Source of the DNA: Polytrichum commune
Lineage: Eukaryota > Streptophyta > Polytrichopsida > Polytrichales > Polytrichaceae
Length of the DNA stretch: 64,000 bases
Assembly (NCBI GenBank): GCA_950295325.1
Contig: OX485806.1
Coordinates: 20,150,001-20,214,000, forward strand
Reading direction: 5' to 3'
Shown: positions 23,555 through 35,326 of the stretch, piece by piece
Position numbering within the stretch: position 1 is the first letter of the stretch
Layout: each line of letters opens with the position of its first letter
Position numbers and translations under genes: made by a program
The notes under the pieces: model-generated
The model's input: only the letters and a program-made list of their open reading frames with translations
Databases searched by the model: none
Told to the model about the DNA's origin: nothing

Positions 23555-25830
23555 AGGGTTAGAGCCTGTGTGAAACACTGAAGATATTCCTCAACAAGCA
23601 TGCTCTCTCATGCAAATATCAAAACCACTTTGCATCAATTTCATCCAGGTGTATGATTCCGAGGAAGTTCTGGATTTAGGTTCGCTGCTTCACCTTGGAA
23701 TATAGGCAATTGGGTTCACACTGCTTTTCTACAATATCCAAATGGAATCGTTTCGTTGTACTGAATGAAACAGTTCATCTTCAATATCCAAATGGGATTG
23801 TTTCGATGTACTGAATGACAGCCTCATGCAAGAATCGGACTACTAAAAACTACCATACCTGAAAGCCATTATCCAGGAGACCTGATTCGTTGGTCCAGAC
23901 CGATTTGTGAAGCATCTTGAAGTGGATCACGCATCAGGTAACTTCGATTCACCTGCTGAAGCTTTTCTATGTAGGCTACGGGATGTATCCGGCACATCAC
24001 AAACCTTTAAATCCACATATCACCACTGATTTCACATTGATTCAATCACATCAACCTACAACATTGAATCAATGCCCACCAAACATAGGGTAACAAATTT
24101 TGATAATTGATTCCTTCACTTACGAACTGCGAGACCTTAAGTGAAGGTTGAATTATAAGTTGAGTCAATGTTGAATGAATTCATGAGTCTTGATGTGTCG
24201 GAGGTGATGTCAATTGAATGGTAGTCATTGTCTAGGAAGGTCCCCTCTGCTTGATTGCCCAAAGTCAGGGTTCCCAATGGCCACTTCACTTGACCTAAAA
24301 TTTGCCATCAAGCATCATTTTGCAGCAAAGTTTTATAGCATGTTCTCAACATAACATTATTCAGTTGTGTTTGTATGCCACAGGGTGGGGTTGGGAATAA
24401 GTCAGATTATGTATGGAATTATATTTGTTTATTCAAACACCAAAACATTGCACTGGCATATCCATGTTGAAAACTTGAGTGAGGTGATACACTTATATTT
24501 TTAGAATGAAACTGCTGATATTAGCTAAATAATGTTATGAACATATTGTTGTTTTGTAGCTTACATAATCTAGTGTAAACTAATCTTTTAATCGATTCCA
24601 AATATATATAGTTTGTGACTTGATGAAACATTTTATTAGTTGATGTGAATCACAAAGTTGCAACAACATTTGCATATTGTTCAATATCATTCTGTGGCAT
24701 GTCATCCACTCTCCTCTCATTGGATATCTAGTCCATAAGCTCACATTATTATTCAATCGAATATAGAATGTAAGATGTTTCCACCTTCAACAATGAGAAC
24801 ATGTCAAAATTTTCAGCTCTTGCTACTTCTTGTTTGATTGTTGTAACAATCAACATGGATAATATCCACCTTGTTTTGATTTAGGAAATAATGTAACTCT
24901 CAACTACTCTGAATTGTCCTACTAGTGTGGGTTACCATTTGGAGTTATGCATGGCTATAACATTTTATTGAGCATATGATTTGTTTACTTCAATCTACAT
25001 AAATAGTTAGTATGCACATCAAAGAACATGATATAACTTGGTAAAAATGGACAATGTTGGTAAAAAATTATATAACACGTAACTCCAAATGGTAACCCAC
25101 ACTAATAGGAAAATTCAATGTAGTAACGAATGAACTTTGGGAATATGGTGGAGTTGGGAGTTCCGTTGGCAACCAATTTAGTATATGATTACTTCTTAGC
25201 TTTGGTGGCAAAGAAGAGACGATCATGATGTTGCTTGGTATGAATGATTGTATTTGCTTCATCTTCAAGTTGGTCTAAGTCCATATGTAATCTTGAAACA
25301 AACATCATGAAAATTAAAGGCCCCTCAAAGACTACAACCTTCTTTGTAAAGGTGAACACCTTAAATGGGCGCGGACAAGTTGGCCTAAACATATCTCCCC
25401 TCAATAACAAACCCCTATGTTCCTACATGATTGATTGATTGAAAAAAATCGGTTCGCTAAAATACCTCCAATTATAATTGGATGGACTAATGATAATCAA
25501 GAGCTAGGAAGGATACATATCCAAACACTATTCCGATGTTAGGCTTCTTAACCTTGAAGTTCCCATGGGATCGAGGTTAAGACCATGGGTTTAAGCACCT
25601 TTACCTTTGATAGTACAATTTAATGTGGTTGGCTTCTACAATGCAGAAGGTACCCAAATTCATGGAGCAAAGATAAAAACCTAGTTCTCTTTGCATAATC
25701 CTCCTCTCAACTACACAATTGAAAAATGGTAGAAAAGCCCCAACTAGCAACAAGCTCCATATTGAAGTTTTTCCTACTCAATTGGAAAGCAATAGAACAT
25801 CCACTAATTCGGCACCTTAACCCTTAATAA
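23555..25830 (+). repeat. Old direct duplication, block A
   Basis: Matches block B (26,385-28,115) in order and orientation at three points. These are the block around CTGTGTGAAACACT to the TTCGnTGnACTGAATGA word (23,563-23,820 with 26,395-26,615), the block around TTTGCATATTGTT and a CCACCTT...CAATGnGAACAT block (24,640-24,900 with 27,480-27,790), and the CAACTACACAA to TTCGGCACCTT block (25,670-25,825 with 27,950-28,115). Identity is roughly 75 percent. A short CAATATCCAAATGG unit is also tandemly duplicated near 23,737 and 23,792. No coding frame survives in both blocks. Confidence 0.6.
25490..25610 (-). repeat. 5S rRNA-derived element, decayed copy (reverse)
   Basis: On the minus strand it reads CGATCCCATGGGAACTTCAA, then GGTTAAGAAGCC, then a GGATATGTATCCTTCC block, in the order and spacing of 5S rRNA positions about 30-100. 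More decayed than the copies at 21,690 and 44,672. It interrupts block A of the direct duplication. Confidence 0.5.
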
Positions 25831-26384
25831 CTTCCTAGTATGTATTGTTTTTTCATTAGGTCATCTAGAATATGAGCCTTCTAAACCTCAAATTTTTATT
25901 TTACCTAAAAGAAAAGATGTTGCTAATGATTTAAAAATCACCTTAAAATGATAAAAATATTTTATATTCTTCATGATTGTTTTATAGTCTATTTAGAATC
26001 AATAAACTTCAAGAAATTGTGATGAATATATGCAATAAAAGTATGGTTCAAAATTTCAAGATTATATTAAGAATATGTATAGACTTTGAGGTAAGAATAA
26101 ACCCATTAAAAAAATTCAATTTTCAATCGAAGTGATTATAAGTAATTTATCAACAAAGGGAAAAGTAAATTCATTCTTGACTTTAAAAATATTTGTGACC
26201 AACCATCTTTTTATATTGGAATGGGATCTTTGCCATTGACAAGAAAATTTCACGAGGAACAAGATGATACCTATTGTGATCCTCCTAGCACCTTCCTTAT
26301 GAATGAATTTGCCTTCAAGAAGTCATTCATAAGCCAAAATATGGTCTCTTAAAAAATTAAGGGTTAAAAAGTAGCACATCCAGT

Positions 26385-28115
26385 CTATTCAAAGGGCCTT
26401 GGCCTGTGTGAAACACTCAAGACATTCCTCAACAAGAATTCTATTTCATGGACACACCACACATATTTTCCATTGGTTTCATCCACGTGTATGATTAGGA
26501 GGAAAAGCTGAATCCGAATTTCCTGCTTCACATTGGAATCAATGCAATTGGGTTCACACTGCATTTCTTCAAAATCCGAATGAAGTAGTTTCGATGCATT
26601 GAATGACACACCTCAATGCATATCAATAATATGCACAAGGTATGATCCAAGAAGATGTTGAGTGCCAGAACAACCATGAGTGCAATGACTAAGGTAAGTG
26701 GCCTTATACGGACACTTTTATCTCTGAACCCACTTCTTTTAGGATATGAGACACACAATTAGTGCCACATGATTAGCAGATGCAAGTCATGCCATAATCG
26801 CTTTATTCACAATATTTGGAGATCATATGAGGAAAAGAAAAATCAATTATCAAAGTGAAGATACTTGATCCTATTAAAATGGTCATATAGATCCCAACAA
26901 TAATGTTGACTATGTATTGAGCCTAACCGTTAGCGTATTTTGAGGATGTAATCCAATCTATTTTTAACACATGTCTTTTGGTGTTCTTTCTTAGATCCAC
27001 ACCTAACCACACACCACTTTATAAATCTAAGGTGTCTACATTTTGGGGGAATTCGATTAAACTGGTCTACCTTATGTCCAAGTTCATGCAAAATTCTCAT
27101 TTCATCAAGCCATCATCGAGGAAACCTTCCATAAAGGCAAATTGCAGCATCACTTGCTTTTCTGCATGAAGTCATTCAAGCTCATTTCATGTTGTCACAT
27201 GATGCAGCACAAGCAATAGACGCTCATTCAACACCCTTCTTTGTCATTTTCAAGAATTTGTCAAATCATCATCAAAAAACTGCCAGTATGTCAAATATGC
27301 GTACTTGTCCCCAACATTTCTTCATTGACAACATTTATGTTTTCCACAACATTCACCACAAAAAACATCACATTATAGAGTGTTGCATTCATGTGATCAT
27401 TGACACTTTGATATCGTTATTTGTATCAAATGAACGCCCTTTCTCTGCTTGTACAACATTTCATTAGTCAACTAGAAACACAAAATTGCTTCTGCATTTG
27501 CATATTGTTGCAGAAGTTGCACATTAGATGACAACTGCTCGGTTACTAGATGCCAGACATCAGACTTTGACCAATCACATCCATTTTCTTTCAAGGTGAA
27601 GATATTGTAAGTTAATTAGGACACCATCACTCGATTGATTATGAAATCTAAGAAGTTCCACCTTTCTTCACAATGGGAACATCTGAAAGCATCATGCCCC
27701 TGCAGAATTGCTGTAACAAGCACATGAATATATGCACCTTCCTCTAAATTAAAAATCTACTTCACCAGTAGGTACCTCTAAAAAGCAAGAGAATTGTATT
27801 TAAACTTTGCCACCTCTACAAATTCTCTCATATGAGATGAAGTGTAGGAGTTGGGGACAATTGTTGTAAATGAATTCACTGTCTGATGATGTCTCGGCTT
27901 CGACAGTACAATTACTAGGGATTCTACATACAAGCAAGAGATGCCCCAGACTTGTGAAGTTCAGAAAAATAACCTACCTCTCTTTCCATTTTCCTTCTCT
28001 CAGCTACACAAAAAAAAATGGTGGAGTAGCCCTAACTAGCAACACACTCCATGAAGTTTTCTCTACATGATTGGAAAGCAGCAGTACATCCACTGATTTG
28101 GCACCTTCTCCACAT
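26385..28115 (+). repeat. Old direct duplication, block B
   Basis: Partner of block A. It begins near GGCCTGTGTGAAACACTCAA and ends near ATTTGGCACCTTCTCCACAT, just before the proteasome palindrome. The blocks differ by several insertions; a Rep-B-like patch at about 26,930-27,040 occurs in this block. No gene is recognisable. It may be the decayed remains of a duplicated non-coding or pseudogenic unit. Confidence 0.55.
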
Positions 28116-28212
28116 GCAAATCAGAACCTAACAATACCCAGATGATCACATATCTCCTACTATCTTCTGAACAAGCATACTACTCAGTCTGACCAGGATC
28201 GAGGTGAGAAAT

Positions 28213-29962
28213 GTGGACACAGCAACAGAGAAAGATGCATCTTTGGCGAGTCGGTTTGTTCTGTTACCAAGGTTAATTCCATAAACCACTATCTACAAAC
28301 AAACAATGGGGTATACAGGAAAATGACCCAAATTGAGCACTGCGTGTCCTGATTTAGCGGCTTGATAGTCTTTACAAAAGTCCATGTTTGGGCCACTTTC
28401 TTAAGCTTTTCAACTCTAGCCCTCAAATATCTTCTGTTGCCATGGGAGATGCAGAACTTGGAGGAGGTCCTTGGTTGTCGTGAACTGTCCTTCTCCACTC
28501 ATGCACACGTGCACCATCTTTGTCCACTATCTTGATCACGAAATTTGGGGGTGCCACCACAAGTCTATTTCTCACCTCATCGATGCATTTGTAAACGAGC
28601 TGCAAGGCCTTGTCAAGTGACATGTTCTTCTCGTAGTACCTATCCATAAGCGAGAGTATGAAATACGCTCCTGTATCACATTCATCAATTCCACGTCAGT
28701 ACACGGCTCAACTTTCCTTCCGGTCAACACGTTGTAGAAAGTACAATACATCCTGTGGGTGAATAAAAAGCAATTAGGTGTCTCTCTGGTGCCAACCGCT
28801 CCTCGTTCAATCTTCCATCGGAGCTACTAGTATCCTTCATTAGTTTCATGATGGATATTGGAATATGGGGGCAACGGATGAAAGCCGATATATAGGACAA
28901 TTGCCAAATGCAAACAGGTGGTAAAAGAGCTCTCACCATAACCCATGCCACCTTTCTCAAGCTTATGAAGAGTAGAAATATAGTCCAAGTAGTATAGGGA
29001 AGGACCGTCGTGCTTATCCCACCCAGCCAGCATCATATTCACTTGATATGGGCTCTGTCCAAATTCAAGTAAATGCACAAGAAAGGCGTGTTAGTCCACA
29101 TAAAAACACGTCTAGGTCAGCGACCACAATAATCCTCTACAGCTAAATGGTATACTACAACATCAACAATAAAGAACACATCAGCGGCAGCAGACCTTCA
29201 CATCAGTCAGACTCCCAGCTTGATTGTGCAAAAGGGTTCGATGTATCCCTGTAATCCTAAAATTCGCAGTGCCACTGTTGCTCATTGTGTAGTTAAATAG
29301 GTGTGCATTACCTTGCGAAGGGCTGTTGCAAGTTCACCGCGAGTGAAATTTGCAGCTGCTGAAGTCGAAAGAGGGATTCCGTTGCGGTACTGGTACAACA
29401 AGATGTTCTTCTGAATAAATTCGGAAAACTGAACCCTACATAATCACACAACACAACACAACCCAACACAACACAACCCAACCGGTGACTGATTATCATA
29501 ATGCCCATCCATAAATGACTGCTCAATACGTGAACTCGATTACCCAAAACAGGACCTCAAACCCTCTCGGACTCATCAAACCCTAAATCCCTCACAAGGA
29601 GACCAATTCTGGAATTACCTGTCGCCGCTCTCGCCGGTGCAGCCGAGGAGCTTGTGGGAGTCGAGCACCATGATCTTGTCCTCATTGGTCTTCTGCACCA
29701 CGATGCTCTGCACTTGCGATGTGTCGGCCACCACGAGCGCGAATCCATCCCCTACCATCCCGAACACACACTCCATCTTGAAGTCTGCAGCCGATCGGAT
29801 TGAACGTGGCAATCAGAAGGGGAGATGTGAGACTTAATCGGTGCGCCAGGAGGTCCGGAAGCAGGGGAGCAACGGATTTGGAGACACCAAATGGCGATTT
29901 CCCAGCTTTGTTGCGAAAACGAGCTTCTTCTCCGCTGCCTCTCTTCCGAAGCCTTGTTTCCC
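28213..29962 (-). repeat. Palindrome arm A (inverted duplication with PBD gene)
   Basis: The reverse complement of this stretch matches 31,390-33,126 almost base for base. Every exon boundary of the two gene copies obeys the same coordinate sum (61,339), so there are no net indels across the transcribed part; I noticed only scattered substitutions. Near the inner end the copies differ by one short indel of about 14 bp beside the AAGGCTTCGG word. Outside both ends the sequences become unrelated. Confidence 0.95.
28423..29776 (-). CDS. PBD: Proteasome subunit beta type-2 (beta4), copy A
   Basis: Four exons (29,776-29,619; 29,435-29,312; 29,054-28,937; 28,670-28,423) with GT-AG introns encode 215 residues. 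The protein starts [20 protein letters not shown] and contains [51 protein letters not shown] and the C-terminal [18 protein letters not shown]. This matches the eukaryotic PSMB2/PBD family, a non-catalytic beta-ring subunit (beta4) of the 20S core; Arabidopsis PBD1 is of similar length (about 204). No N-terminal catalytic threonine is expected, and none is present. It is divergently arranged with copy B and about 1.8 kb of DNA lies between the two start codons. The few coding differences I found from copy B are synonymous, so both copies appear functional. Confidence 0.95.
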
Positions 29963-31389
29963 TTCTTGCTCGTCAAGCAAAGTGATTGCAATATGGAGGT
30001 TAACCCCTCACGTAGGCCTAAACATCCCAAAATGGGAATCTCACTTACAGTGTGCCCTCTATAAGTGTTGCCTCCATAAGTGTTAACATTTCTATTACAA
30101 GGTAATTTTTCTGTAAGTGGTCTAAATATATAGGTCTTAGTTAAATAAACACCTAATACTTTATCTCACATGAAGTGCGTACATCTCATAAGGCATTTTG
30201 ACATTCCATCCATAGGTCAAATTTGTCTATCACCGCCGAATGGTTGATCACAAAATCATCAAATCATCAATAGTTATTTTTATGTTTTGTGAAATACTTG
30301 TATGACACAAGGAATTTTCACAATTCTCTCATGCTTGTGACATATGATGTTTGTGACTTCCCATCATTTCACGATATTTTATGATTTTGGACAGTCAAAT
30401 AAGAAAATCAAGCGGTTGAGTTATCTCAAATAGGTGTTATTTTTTGAAAGAAATGATTTGGTGGGGATCGAGAACAATAATCAACATTCCAACCATGTGT
30501 ATGTACTTTAAACTTCAACATTTACAACTTTAAATTTCACATCGATCCCAAATAAGATCTCTAATTCATCTTTGGTTTGGGTTGGACCCCCTGAGCATTT
30601 TGCAAATTAAGTTATATAGGGCTTGAACAACAAGCAATGGCAATCACTTGGAGACCTTTAGGAGGGGTTTGAGAGCCATGATTTGTAATCCATCATGTTC
30701 CTTCACATATCATTAACCAATAGCATGTCTCTTTCACGATCCCATGTTGACAGAAAATGATGGGTTTTCATAAGTGTCCAAGTCCAAGAAAACTTCAAAA
30801 TTGAGAGCAAATTATAGACCTAAAGACTTTACACTTGGGTTGAAGTCCAAAGTACGGAAAAATAAAGCGTGTCCAAATCCCATATTACTCACCAACATTC
30901 TTCCTCCTTGATAAATACTAAGCCATGTATGTCTTATTCAATTCATTGTTCTCGTTCTTCATCTTTTATTGATCAAGTCATCATGTCCAAATTTGTCTTT
31001 CATTAGCAAATCTATGATGAAACGTCAACACAAACCAAATTGCTAGATTGCAAATCATACCTCCCCGTGGTAGGTTATAATTATCAGAAATGTACACGTT
31101 TGTCAATTCCTTAACTAGATAGACATGTCCTCCCAATTTATTCATCATTTGAGTCTGGAGTAGTTAATAAAATCTGAAGACATAGTCTAATTTCTTTCAA
31201 ACATGTCTCTTTAGAAAGTTTGTCTGATTAAGAAAAGCAACTGAATACGTTAACAAGATGAATTATTAATCTCGTGAGCTCCAGTACCCTTATGTGTCAT
31301 CACCTAGATTTTGAGCTCGGGCAAAGCGCTGCCCTTCCGCCTGCCCGTTGCCCGGGAGCAAGCAAAGGCCGGAGGGAGCTGCTCTAGCG
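29963..31389. promoter_or_regulatory. Spacer between the divergent PBD copies
   Basis: This single-copy spacer of about 1.4 kb must hold most of the promoter sequence for both PBD genes, because the duplicated arms carry only about 170-190 bp upstream of each ATG. It contains a Rep-B copy (about 31,065-31,240) and, near 30,045-30,115, a short stretch resembling the end of the MITE at 8,599 (CCCTCTATAAGTGTT). No TATA box was assigned. Confidence 0.45.
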
Positions 31390-33126
31390 CCCAGCAGAAG
31401 GCTTCGGAGAAGAAGCTCGTTTTCGCAACCGAGCTTGGAAATTGCCATTTGGTGTCTCCAAATGCATTGATCCCTGGCTTCCGGACCTCCTGGCGCACCG
31501 ATTAAGTCTCACATCTCCCCTTCTGATTGCCACGTTCAATCCGATCGGCTGCAGACTTCAAGATGGAGTGTGTGTTCGGGATGGTAGGGGATGGATTCGC
31601 GCTCGTGGTGGCCGACACATCGCAAGTGCAGAGCATCGTGGTGCAGAAGACCAATGAGGACAAGATCATGGTGCTCGACTCCCACAAGCTCCTCGGCTGC
31701 ACCGGCGAGAGCGGCGACAGGTAATTCCAGAATTGGTCTCCTTGTGAGGGATTTAGGGTTTGATGAGTCCGAGAGGGTTTGAGGTCCTGTTTTGGGTAAT
31801 CGAGTTCACGTATTGAGCAGTCATTTATGGATGGGCATTATGATAATCAGTCACCGGTTGGGTTGTGTTGTGTTGGGTTGTGTTGTGTTGTGTGATTATG
31901 TAGGGTTCAGTTTTCCGAATTTATTCAGAAGAACATCTTGTTGTACCAGTACCGCAACGGAATCCCTCTTTCGACTTCAGCAGCTGCAAATTTCACTCGC
32001 GGTGAACTTGCAACAGCCCTTCGCAAGGTAATGCACACCTATTTAACTACACAATGAGCAACAGTGGCACTGCGAATTTTAGGATTACAGGGATACATCG
32101 AACCCTTTTGCACAATCAAGCTGGGAGTCTGACTGATGTGAAGGTCTGCTGCCGCTGATGTGTTCTTTATTGTTGATGTTGTAGTATACCATTTAGCTGT
32201 AGAGGATTATTGTGGTCGCTGACCTAGACGTGTTTTTATGTGGACTAACACGCCTTTCTTGTGCATTTACTTGAATTTGGACAGAGCCCATATCAAGTGA
32301 ATATGATGCTGGCTGGGTGGGATAAGCACGACGGTCCTTCCCTATACTACTTGGACTATATTTCTACTCTTCATAAGCTTGAGAAAGGTGGCATGGGTTA
32401 TGGTGAGAGCTCTTTTACCACCTGTTTGCATTTGGCATTTTTCCTATATATCGGCTTTCATCCGTTGCCCCCATATTCCAATATCCATCATGAAACTAAT
32501 GAAGGATACTAGTAGCTCCGATGGAAGATTGAACGAGGAGCGGTTGGCACCAGAGAGACACCTAATTGCTATTTATTCACCTACAGGATGTATTGTACTT
32601 TCTACAATGTGTTGAGCGGAAGGAAAGTTGAGCTGTGTACTGACGTGGAATTGATGAATGTGATACAGGAGCGTATTTCATACTCTCGCTTATGGATAGG
32701 TACTACGAGAAGAATATGTCACTTGACAAGGCCTTGCAGCTCGTTTACAAATGCATCGATGAGGTGAGAAATAGACTTGTGGTGGCACCCCCAAATTTCG
32801 TGATCAAGATAGTGGACAAAGATGGTGCACGCGTGCATGAGTGGAGAAGGACAGTTCACGACAACCAAGGACCACCTCCAAGTTCTGCATCTCCCATGGC
32901 AACAGAAGATATTTGAGGGCTAGAGTTGAAAAGCTTAAGAAAGTGGCCCAAACATGGACTTTTGTAAAGACTATCAAGCCGCTAAATCAGGACACGCAGT
33001 GCTCAATTTGGGTCATTTTCCTGTATACCCCATTGTTTGTTTGTAGATAGTGGTTTATGGAATTAACCTTGGTAACAGAACAAACCGACTCGCCAAAGAT
33101 GCATCTTTCTCTGTTGCTGTGTCCGC
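31390..33126 (+). repeat. Palindrome arm B (inverted duplication with PBD gene)
   Basis: Near-identical inverted copy of 28,213-29,962, in head-to-head orientation with a unique spacer of about 1.4 kb. Homology stops within a few bases beyond GTGTCC at the outer end (33,126). Differences seen include two adjacent substitutions in intron 3 (near 32,440) and two near 32,610. Confidence 0.95.
31563..32916 (+). CDS. PBD: Proteasome subunit beta type-2 (beta4), copy B
   Basis: Exons 31,563-31,720, 31,904-32,027, 32,285-32,402 and 32,669-32,916 join in phase to 215 codons plus stop. All introns are GT-AG (GTAATT, GTAATG and GTGAGA donors). The product appears identical to copy A: beta-ring subunit 4 of the 20S proteasome, a structural, non-catalytic position in the cytosol and nucleus. 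I noticed synonymous differences from copy A in exon 4 (Asn AAT/AAC, Arg CGC/CGT, Pro CCA/CCT). The exon pattern shows DNA-level duplication, not a retrocopy. Confidence 0.95.
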
Positions 33127-33523
33127 ATTGAACAAAACATGAAACTCTGTTTTGGAAAGCATCTTAGTTTCAGGTGCACCATGATGTCTAGCCCTAGTTC
33201 AAGCTGTTAATACAGTCATGGATTGTGGACTACAACAGGAAGGACTTACCAACTTGGTGACCAATGCTTAATTAATGATTTGTCTCTTGCTTTTGGCTGG
33301 GGTAAGAAAACAGAGGCATAAAGAATAGCCATTGATGAATGTTTGCAATCAAGATTTTGAAGGTGATAGATGAATTCAAATAACTGGGCGTGGAATTTAA
33401 AAAAATTAAAAAGACCTAAAAATGACCTAATTTTTAAAACAAGATTTGTAGGCAAGAGTCCCATTTTGGGATGTCTAGGTCTATAATAGTTAAGGCCGGC
33501 TTACCTTACATACTCTTAACTGA
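33127..33523. other. Short intergenic stretch
   Basis: Nothing supported between the outer palindrome boundary and the next MITE. Confidence 0.4.
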
Positions 33524-33897
33524 GGGCTGATTCACACGGTCCCAAGTCACTTGAGGTCCATCTGTGCAATCTTAGCCATTGAGAGCATGGAAGTTGGGAC
33601 TTACCAGTTGGCATGGGGTCCCAAGTCCTAAGTCCCAAGTATGACATGGATGCCTACATGGCAATACGTTTTGGAGGTGAGGCTTGGGACTTATGTTGAG
33701 AGTTGGATCAAACAAAATGCTAGACCCAACTCTCAACACAAGTTCCGCGATTTTTTTGCATAAAATAATCAAGATCTGAGTTTAATGATAATTAACCATA
33801 TTTTAATGTTTTCATGAGGCTCAAAAGTTGAGACTTTGCCTCCATGTTGGGACTTGCTAACATGAGTGGGACTTGGGACTACATGTGAACAGAGGCC
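33524..33897. mobile_element. Harbinger-like MITE, diverged ends
   Basis: Left end GGGCTGATTCACACGGTCCC and right-strand end GGCCTCTGTTCACATGTAGT followed on both sides by CCCAAGTC. The pattern (GG start, TTCACA block, then a pyrimidine word) is like the elements at 19,470, 19,850 and 46,445. The CCCAAGTC word recurs inside. The target duplication is not clear. Confidence 0.5.
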
Positions 33898-35326
33898 TTC
33901 ACTTTCTAAGTATTTGGTTCCCTTCCAATTTTCAGTTACTACACCAAGTGACCAAATGCATGACAAAATACTCCATGGACTCATAATGCAATGCACTGCT
34001 CGAAACATGAGAATCAGACTGTCAATCATTGCATCCACCAACTTTTCTGGAGTAAAGCAGTGGAGCAAGTTTTTTGAAACCATTCCTCAGAATTTCATCT
34101 TTCACCAATTTCAAAAGGTCTTACCTTGCAGGGAGTCCCAATTTGGATGTGAGCATAGCTGTGGGTTGATTCCACAACTCACACCACTTGTCTATGTTGG
34201 ATTCAATTCCAATTGACGTTGACAATCATAAATCAAAGAGCATGTTCGGCAACATTTGAGTGAGGATGGATTGAAATTGTAGGTCCAATGTACAATATTG
34301 TGTCAAAAGCCTGCAGGAGCAGCCAGACCTCTATGTTTTGTGGATTTCAAAAGAAAGCATGCAGACGATGCCAAAATCCAAGGAACCCACAACCGCACAC
34401 ACCAGAAAGCACAAAAATCATTGGAGAGCTATTCCCTACACATGCAAGGCCAACATCCTGTCACGCCTGTCAAATGAAGAAGCCGCACTTGCAGCAGGGG
34501 TGAGTTGATACAATGTCACATGTACCACTGAAATACAGGTTATCTTCCTAAAAGAACTTGTTAAGGAAGTCAAGTTTCTATCCAATTGGTAAGTCTGCCA
34601 CACCCTGTGGCAAGCCCCATGATTTTTTGGGGCTTGATTATGGTGGATCCACCATCTGAAAGTCCTGACCTAATAACCTTTATTGAAAATCAATCACCAG
34701 AACTATCTATCTATCTCTTTATTTATAACTGCTAAAAAACACAGATCTGCAGCAAACGTTGTAATTCAATGTGAAGTTGTGATCTGGAAAACGGTGAATA
34801 ATAATTCTCTTTGCTTGCAAAAGGTATCACGAGAATTCAAGGCAGTTATAAAGAAGCTGCGACATTTGGTGCATTTACTCTCTCTGCCACCAGACTTATC
34901 CGTCACTGGACTTCAAGGCTTGGTAATCATATGACCCATAATCTTAGCTTCCATAAGGGAGGTTCATATATTCAAGTAATCATTCCTAGCACTCAAAAGG
35001 GAGAACAGCACGATAAATAGATTTAGAGAGAAAAGTATTGTGGAGGGATCCCATCCTCTCCACCCACCATTTCTTTGGGTTTCCACCTCCTGCAACCTGC
35101 TACTCTCACTGTCTCCCAAATGTTCACCTTCTACCTGCTCATTGTTTACTATAAAAATATCCAAACATGTGGGATCAACCCTTCAGATTCCCTGCAAGAA
35201 CCTTAAACATGAAGGCCATTTGGCCTTTGCAAACCCTACTCGCTCCATTCAGTACGGTTTGCATGGTAGGTGCAAGCGACCTATCCAAGAAACTAAGGGC
35301 AGAGAGAGATGGGGTCCCCTGTGCAG
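33898..35326. other. Region upstream of the LRR gene; 5' exons probably lie here
   Basis: The downstream LRR gene has no start codon in its first certain exon, so earlier exons should lie in or before this stretch. Candidates are an exon-like segment near 34,350-34,500 containing CRRC and CHAC pairs and ending at a GTGAGT donor, and one ending at 34,921 before GTAATC with the words HLVHLLSLPPDLSVTGLQG. Neither joins with certainty to the next exon. Confidence 0.3.
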
